64,000 nucleotides of DNA from Leptodactylus fallax (taxonomy: Eukaryota > Chordata > Amphibia > Anura > Leptodactylidae). This document shows, piece after piece, positions 57,626 to 64,000 of the stretch. The stretch spans positions 2,852,001 to 2,916,000 of the forward strand of contig CAMRHE010000115.1 of assembly GCA_947044405.1 (NCBI GenBank), given 5' to 3'. Numbering within the stretch: the first letter of the stretch is position 1; every line of letters starts with the position of its first letter. The notes below the pieces were generated by a model. That model was not told the DNA's origin and did no database searches. It saw nothing but the letters and a program-made list of their open reading frames with translations. The translations under genes were made by a program, and so were the position numbers.

Positions 57626-58261
57626 GCATTTGGACAGTTTATGCTTCCCAGCACACAGATTGTTGTCTTCAGCGACTGATGCTGCTGCAGATTCCTATCT
57701 CAGATGTCACACATCAGTGTGCTGTGACTGAGAAGAACCATCTCAGCAGCAGGAAAAAAGGGAAGGATGAGAAGACATTACAGCCTAAAGTAGCATATTT
57801 AAGTAGGAGGCATCGGCTTCCCCGGTGTAGGATAGAAGAATTTGCCATAATACAGTTTGCTGTGATGAGATAGCAGAAGGGAGGGGGTGCGGTACAGATC
57901 ACTGAAAGTGAACACTCACTGGGCTGTATTGCAAAAAACTCTGTGACATAAGTTTATTGTACATGGAACTTCATCATATGTAAGTTAGTGAAGAAATTCT
58001 TGAGTTAATAACATGTTGTTTTTATTTCTGTTCTTGTTCTTTTTCTTCTTTTCAACAAGACTACTTGACCGAAATTCTACTCTTTGGTCTTGGACCAAAC
58101 CTATTACTTTCTTACCATACTGTAAATTTAATTTGCCTTATGTCTTCAGCTTTTCTTCTGTTTGGGTGTACTTACCTGACCTTCATATATGAATAGAGTA
58201 GGTCAATGACTAAAGCTTTTTTCCCCCCTTTAGCTATGGGATCCTATTCTGCAATGCTATA
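57626..58261. other. No recognisable feature
   Basis: No coding content or repeat structure was identified. Confidence 0.5.
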
Positions 58262-58903
58262 TTAAAGGGAGTCTATCAGTTGCAAAAGCAGTTTTAAGCT
58301 AATGGCACGTTGGAATGGCCTTTAAAAAGGCCATTCTTCTCCTACCTTTCCTTGTTTTCTTCTCCCAGCCGATTCCAAGATAATTTGTGTATGTAAATGA
58401 GCACCACGGAGCACCCGGGGCGTACCTTCTCTTCAGCGAGCACCCATCGTGTCCTCACTTCTTACCGCCCCTTCGGCCGTTGCGGTGATTCCCCTCTTGG
58501 CCTTCTTCTTACTTCTCGCTCTCAGCGAATTTTCGTGGCTGCGCATGCGCAATCGGCTCTGCCATGCTATTGTGACAGACCACAGGAAAATGGCGGCCAA
58601 TTGTGCATGCGCAGTCACGAAAATTCACTGAGAGCAAGAAGTAAGAAGAAAGAAGGCCAAGAGGGGAGTCACCGCAATGGCCGAAGGGGCGGTAAGAAGT
58701 GATGACACGATGGGTGCTCACCGATGAGAAGGTAAGCCCTGGGTGCTCCGTGGTGCTAATTTACATACATGTAGAAACAAATTATCTTGGAATCAGCTGC
58801 GAGAAGAAAATAAGGAAATGTAGGAGAAGAATGGCCTTTTTAAAGGCCATTCCAAAGTGCCATTAGCTTAAAACTGTTTTTGCAAATGATAGACTCCCTT
58901 TAA
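58262..58903. mobile_element. Long fold-back MITE flanked by TTAA
   Basis: The left end ttaaagggagtctatcagtt and right end atgatagactccctttaa border TTAA on both sides (58262-58265, 58900-58903). The two arms of roughly 290 bases are near-perfect complements (agcaccacggagcacccggg with ctgggtgctccgtggtgct; gcatgcgcaatcgg with ccaattgtgcatgc), with a small centre near 58570-58600. The element reads much the same on both strands. Confidence 0.9.
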
Positions 58904-58937
58904 AAGACCTCTGGTTGCCTGAGCAATATAGTTACAG

Positions 58938-59115
58938 AATAGTGGCTCAATGGTTAGCTGTGTTGTCTTGTAGCGCTGGGATATTGGGTTCTGATCTGTC
59001 CAATGAGCAGGTGTGAAATTAGATTGTGAGCCACATTAGGGACAGGGACTGATGATGTCCTCTGCACAGCGCTGTGGACTATGTTGTTGCTATATAAGTA
59101 TCAGTAAATTCTATA
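58938..59115 (+). mobile_element. tRNA-derived SINE, copy 1 (central domain deleted)
   Basis: Has a recognisable pol III A box (tggctcaatggttag, 58943-58957) and a degraded B box (gggttctgatctg, near 58985). The tail is agattgtgagccacatt to gctgtggactatgttgttgctatataag. The conserved middle seen in copy 2 is absent. Confidence 0.72.
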
Positions 59116-59599
59116 AAGCTCTCTCGATAACCAGTCTTTTCCTATTTTGCTTTAGAAATTGATCCACCCCAACCACAATCTATAAATGCACACTTTTCTT
59201 TCCAGCCTCGTAATGCGCTATAGATTTACATTGCTTCGCATTCTCCTGACTAATAGACAACACAAGATTAAAGGAGTTTTTGAAATAATTAACTTTTTAC
59301 TTCTCACAAAATAAATCACACAAATGTCACTTAGCATAGGATAGAAAAGTCACATCTTGGCACCCCAAAGAGAGTACAAACACTGTCTAAGTACCTTCTA
59401 GGATATTCTGCATCTGTAAACCTATCGATTTGTCAGAAAAGCTGTTGATTTGTAGGAGGTAGATCCCATTTTACTGTACAGTAGAGGAAAGTATTGAACA
59501 CAAAAGTGTCGTGTAAACAGGGTGTCCTTTGTTTTGTCTTTGTAAAGCAGCATCTTAATAAAGAAAAAAAGGATGCATTAAAGGGGTTTTCCGGGGTTG

Positions 59600-59845
59600 G
59601 CTTGCAGCACTGGAGTCCTGGGTTCAAATCCTGCCAAGGACAACATCTGCAAGGAGTTTGTATGTATATTCTCCCCGTGTTTGCGTGGGTTTCCTCTAGA
59701 TACTCCAGTTTCCTCCCACACCCCAAAGACATATGGATAGGGAAGGTAGATTGTGAGCCCTATATGGGACAGTGACTGACAATGTCTGGAAAGTGCTGCG
59801 GAATATTATGGTGCTATATAAGTAAGCATAATAATAATAATAATA
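59600..59845 (+). mobile_element. tRNA-derived SINE, copy 2 (5' end replaced, AAT-repeat tail)
   Basis: A perfect B box (ggttcaaatcc, 59621-59631) is followed by the conserved vertebrate SINE middle (ttctccccgtgtttgcgtgg, tttcctcccacaccccaaag) and the same tail as copy 1 (gattgtgagccctata to ggtgctatataagt). It ends in an AAT repeat (59826-59845). The A box half of the tRNA region is missing; the sequence before it (aaaggggttttccgggg) looks like a TTAA-MITE end. Confidence 0.8.
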
Positions 59846-60034
59846 TATGATCACGGGGAGTCTAGTCTTAAAGTCTCAAATGCTTAGCAGAATGAAGGTG
59901 CATCTACATCTATATGAGTATGACTATGCCTTGTACTACAGGTCAGCTCATTTAAGTAAATAGGACTTAGTTCAAGTGCCACACTCATATAGATGTCACA
60001 TGGTACTGCAGTGTAGGACAGATTATCAAGAAAA

Positions 60035-60430
60035 TCCCTTTAAAGTGGACCTATAACCACCTCAACCAATTTAAGTTCTTTTCATCCTTTATCAGATGCC
60101 ATTCCACTGATTCCAACACAGTTGGAATTTTTTTTCTCCATCCACCACCATTCCTGAGCAAAAAGCGCAGTTAGTTTTGGTGTCTGATATGCCTACTAGA
60201 CTCTCTAATGCCAAGTGGGTGGTGTCAGGCAGGAGCAGGAAAGGGATGTGATTCAGAGCTCTAATCAGATGTGGACAGTGTCAGTGCTCTGAATCGCACC
60301 CCCTTTCCTGCTCCTTGACATTAGAGAGTCTAGTTAGCATATCAGGCACCGAAATCAAATGCAGTGAATGCTCGGGAATAGTGCAGGGCTAGAAAAAAAT
60401 TTCCAACTGTGCCGGAATTAGTGCCGCAAT
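60035..60430. mobile_element. Fold-back MITE
   Basis: The left arm (tctgatatgcctactagact, ggagcaggaaaggg) is mirrored by the right arm (ccctttcctgctcc, agtctagttagcatatcagg). The outer parts pair too (aacacagttggaattttt with aaatttccaactgtg). A diverged relative of the left arm is at about 63405-63510. Confidence 0.78.
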
Positions 60431-63400
60431 ACCTATTTAAGGATGAGTAGAGTTGTTGGAAATGGCCATATGGGTTGGGTCTGCTACTGGATGTCCACAG
60501 AGGACACCCCGCAGTAGACTTGCCTGAAATGCTTTCAGCTGTGCATTGCAATGGTTTAATACCACGGCCAAACATATCAATAACTGACATGCTGCGTGTT
60601 CAAAGCCCACAGCGAAAACATTTCGCGCTGCAGTTTTTTTTTTCATTGTGTGAATGAGATTTGTTAAAATCCCATCCAGTACACTGCTACTGCACATCGC
60701 AGCGGGATAGCCTCATTTTGTGACCTGCTTTGAGTACGCTATGTGTGTCCCCAGTCTAAAAGCAACATTCATACAGTCTTAGCAAGTTACAAAAAAAATC
60801 TTAACGTAAATTTTGAACCTAAATACCTACGTGTTGTCTGTGACAAATTATAACTTGAGCATATTTGAGCCAAATACCCAGATTGCCCCACGCCATTGTC
60901 TTCAGTGCATGTGCATTCATCATCTTTAGCAAAAACTATATTTACAGTGGGGCAAAGCCAACACCAGTTTTGGAGGGATTAAGTGCCCTGTTTTTTAGTA
61001 GATACAAAGTGCATTTTTCTGTAAACAGTTGTGAATGGATGTTGAATGTTACGTCAGGTTAGTTTATGTGCTTTGAAGGTGAATGATTGTCATTCATTGT
61101 GCTTTACATTGTAGGAAGGTACGGATACCATCAAGACCTATCCCACATATGCATGATTGTCACATTTATTTTTGCAATATAATGATGGTCATCTATTGGC
61201 CATCGTATAAACGTCCTATGGTATTTTATAATAAAGTAGGCATCATTGACAACTGGATTATCCACCCAATCTTTTGGCCTAGTTCAGAAATTATCAAGCC
61301 TGAAGAAGGCCTTTTAAGGCTAAACTGTTGATTTCTATAATACAGGTAGATCTATCATATGGTCGATGATGCTTTCCTACTAACTGTATTGATAGTAATC
61401 CTAAATATATTTCACAGTCCTTCTTTAATCTATATTCAGATAACAATCAGATCTCTAAAATCAGTGTGGCCCTCTTCATTTTAGATCTTGATCTAACATA
61501 TATAATACATGGTCTTAATTTATAAAAAATTATGGATACAAAGTATCTATGCAGAATCTATCTTATTAGCCTGCCTACCAAATCCATGACTATAAACAAT
61601 TCCAAAAAAAGTTTGCAAAGCATAAAATATATAACAATAAAAAAAATAAAAAAGAACACATTTTTGTTCTTTGGTTTCCATTCAGTCCTGTCCTTAAGTG
61701 CTCAGGGAGTCTCATCCTTTGTTTCTTTTGTTTCTTGTAGGGTGCCATTGTTTGCTTTGCTTTTCAGTTGACCATTCATGTTTTCCATTTTCCTAGACTC
61801 GGAGGGCCTTCTTGTTCTCATCTTATCAAGCTCTTTATGGTCCTCTCCTGTCAGGATAATATGAGGAGGTTGTCACTCTTTGGCCATAAATATTAAAGCT
61901 GGAATGGATATATACTAATCTTTATATGATCAGATTAAGTACTCCAAATTCTGTGCCTGGACAGATGTCTGTTGAGCTTTAAGCTGCAGGCAACAGAAGT
62001 CTATGGACAGGAGAGGGGAGGAGAAAAAGGACAGAACTATACAGTGAGAGTTATTATATAGCAGAGCTCGCTTATCAGGTGAATTATTACATGCTCATTA
62101 TATTACATACAGTAGACAGTCCTTGTCTCACTCTGTCCTGTATCTCCCTCTTTATCCTCCATCTCCTTCCCTCTCCATTGACTTCATTTTAAACTGATCT
62201 GTGTATGGACTTCCTGTGTATGGACAAGATCAATGAATGTCACATGAGCAGAGATGAGAGGAAAAATGAAAAAAAACAAAACAAAACATTTTTCTTGAAT
62301 AGAGTACATGAATAAGTCTGTCACCTTCACTATAGCTTTATGAAATAAGAAAAAGTTTTAAAAGTTTAGGTATTCTTTAAGGTGGGTTAGAAGGAGAGCT
62401 GTGAAAATTTCTGGTTTTACTTGATGAGTAATGTAATATTACTAGATAGAAAATGGGCAGATTCAACAAGAATTACTGGGTTTTTTAGCATTACCAGTAG
62501 TGCAGCCAGTTCTGCTGCTGTTCTGCACAGAAATGGTCTGGCAGGGAATTCTACCATTTTTGCTATCATCAATGGCCCTCATTTTTCTTAAAAACAGGAG
62601 AAGATGGAAGCAGAATGAGGATTGGATTTAAAGACTAGTCTAGGTGGAGGTTAGTCTTAACTTCAGGGGTTACAGAAACAGTGTAGCTCATTGTGCTACG
62701 CTGTTTCCACAACTCCTATTTACCTCTATGGGAGTTATGAAAACATTATAGAACAGCTGAATTTTGCTATTTCAGGGACTCCTGTCCCAGGGATGGGAGA
62801 AGGTGCACTAAATTCTTACTTCACGCTGACACTAAGTGACAAACATTTGTAATCCTACATTATACATTGTATATACAGTATACTAGGAACCAAGCATTCA
62901 ATGATACTTGCAAATAGTCTCCCTTATGAGAGCACAAACTGTGTATTAACGGACCCTAACGAAATTTTTACATTTGACACTAATCAAAAAGTGAACTTAG
63001 AGCAGAATCTTTCTGGTGTCCATCTACTTTCCATTTTTTAGCAAATAGCTAGGCAGTCATTTGTATTTCTATATCAAAGGGAATGTGTCTCCAGGAAATG
63101 ACCTATTGTTTAAATCACATTTTTATATTATACATATTTTTAAAGAATTTTTGGTGACCTTATTCTAAATTTTCCACATTAATATCTATATTTAAAAAAA
63201 AATATGTTACAATTTTAACTCTTGCAACTCCCACTAAGCCTAAAATAATTGTGACTTTATGTCTCCTGGAGATGGACCATGAGTCATATATACAATGGTC
63301 TGAAGCTGGAACTTCGGTCTTAATACCCTCACAATGATGAATACCATCCTATGACATCTTCTCCATTTTTGGGTCACTGGTAATAAAATCCAACTCTTTG

Positions 63401-63761
63401 CATTCTTTAATAGGCCCCGCTTCACTGATTCTGGCACAGTTTAAGTGTTTTCTCTAGTTCCCACCATTCCTTAGCAATGAGTACATTTAGTTTTTAGCTA
63501 TTTACAGGAGTTTAAAGTAGTATGAGACACACCTCCTGTCTCATCATTGGTTCAGACTATTGCGCTTTCCCTCCTCCATGCAGATCTGCCCCTTCAGATT
63601 GGCTGCTGTATATAAACAAAAGCCCAGCAGAGACTGACCAGGAAGTCAGTGCATGGAAAGCTGATCCCTATTACTGCAGGATCGGAAAGATTATAAAGTA
63701 CAGATTATGTCCCTGGATGAAACCCACCTGATCAGTGTATAATATTCAGTAATCTGCAGGT
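60431..63761. other. No gene; AT-rich, a MITE-like fragment near 63405-63510
   Basis: Long AT-rich stretch without convincing coding frames. 63410-63500 resembles the left arm of the fold-back at 60035 (cactgattctggcacagtt, ccaccattccttagcaa). Nothing else could be supported. Confidence 0.5.
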
Positions 63762-64000
63762 AAATACTCGTCGCTTTATTGACCTCATAGCTTGAATGGG
63801 CTAAATGCCTTCTCTGCTCCTCTCTATGGATGGAGAAGATAGAGATCACTGGAGATATGTGTTTAGGGTCCTTGAGAAATATGGATCTTGGACCATATTC
63901 TTATCTCTATTAAGGCCCTCTATTTATTCCTGTTCGCCCAAGTTTTGGCCAATGGGATGCTGTCTAAGCCATTTGACATAACCAATGGCACAAGGCAGGG
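63762..64000 (+). pseudogene. L1-like reverse transcriptase fragment running off the right edge
   Basis: From about 63767 the DNA translates, with in-frame stops and a frame change, as the core of an L1 reverse transcriptase. TRRFIDLIA is followed by a degraded LLSMDAEKAFDR-like box (LLLSMDGEDRDHW) and RYVFRVLEKYG. After a frame change come ALYLFLFAQVLANGM and SKPFDITNGTRQG at the very end. The next residues outside the window should be CPLSP. The element is 5'-truncated at or near 63762, with ordinary AT-rich sequence upstream. Confidence 0.82.

Noticed and set aside
58397..58721. Pair of similar proteins on opposite strands
   Set aside because: A direct consequence of the fold-back inverted repeat; the frames are not genes.
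58938..59000. Functional tRNA gene
   Set aside because: The A box is good, but the B box is degraded, no cloverleaf can be closed, and the body is a SINE tail.

Overview
The window looks like intergenic DNA from an anuran amphibian (frog or toad) and is almost wall-to-wall transposable elements. I base this on three things: non-LTR elements of the Tx1 branch of the L1 clade, first known from Xenopus; many TTAA-flanked fold-back MITEs; and the mix of Tc1, hAT and tRNA-SINE families. I found no host protein-coding gene and no cellular RNA gene. Everything coding belongs to mobile elements, and most of it is broken.

Region 1 (1-19429) is a head-to-tail tandem array of three Tx1-like retrotransposons: a 3' part (1-2343), a full unit (2344-10686) and a second full unit (10687-19429). 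Each full unit has a short 5' leader, an ORF1 region (helical N-terminus, RRM-like segments, three CCHC zinc knuckles, basic tail), an ORF2 (AP endonuclease, reverse transcriptase, C-terminal Cys/His motif) joined to ORF1 by a TAATG overlap, and a repeat-rich 3'UTR that ends about 18 bases after AATAAA without a poly(A) tail. Unit 2 has an uninterrupted 1131-residue ORF2. Its ORF1, and both ORFs of unit 3, are broken mainly at homopolymers. The array ends abruptly inside the terminal repeat of a TTAA-type MITE that lies in a hAT-like element; an uninterrupted relative of that host element sits at 50693-54022.

Region 2 (19430-30587) holds the rest of that host element, a stretch of suspect G/C homopolymer, a GTAAC-terminus repeat, and an L1-like LINE (21709-27820) with a perfect 16-bp target site duplication. 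The LINE lacks most of its endonuclease and is split by a Tc1-like transposon.

Region 3 (30588-43147) holds two opposite-facing copies of one non-autonomous hAT-like family (30588-33259 and 39325-41787), each with a perfect 8-bp target duplication. The second sits inside a Tc1 element, which itself sits in a fragment of the same hAT family. These copies, and the repeats at 20546 and 50855, share a roughly 30-bp minisatellite; next to three of the arrays is a near-perfect hairpin.

Region 4 (43148-64000) has an antisense L2/CR1-like endonuclease remnant, a degenerate ~92-bp repeat, another Tc1 element (47832-49467), the 3.3-kb composite hAT element (50693-54022), a Tc1/mariner remnant, large fold-back MITEs, two related tRNA-type SINEs, and an L1 reverse transcriptase fragment running off the right edge.

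All classifications come from reading translations, termini and target duplications by eye. No database search was possible.
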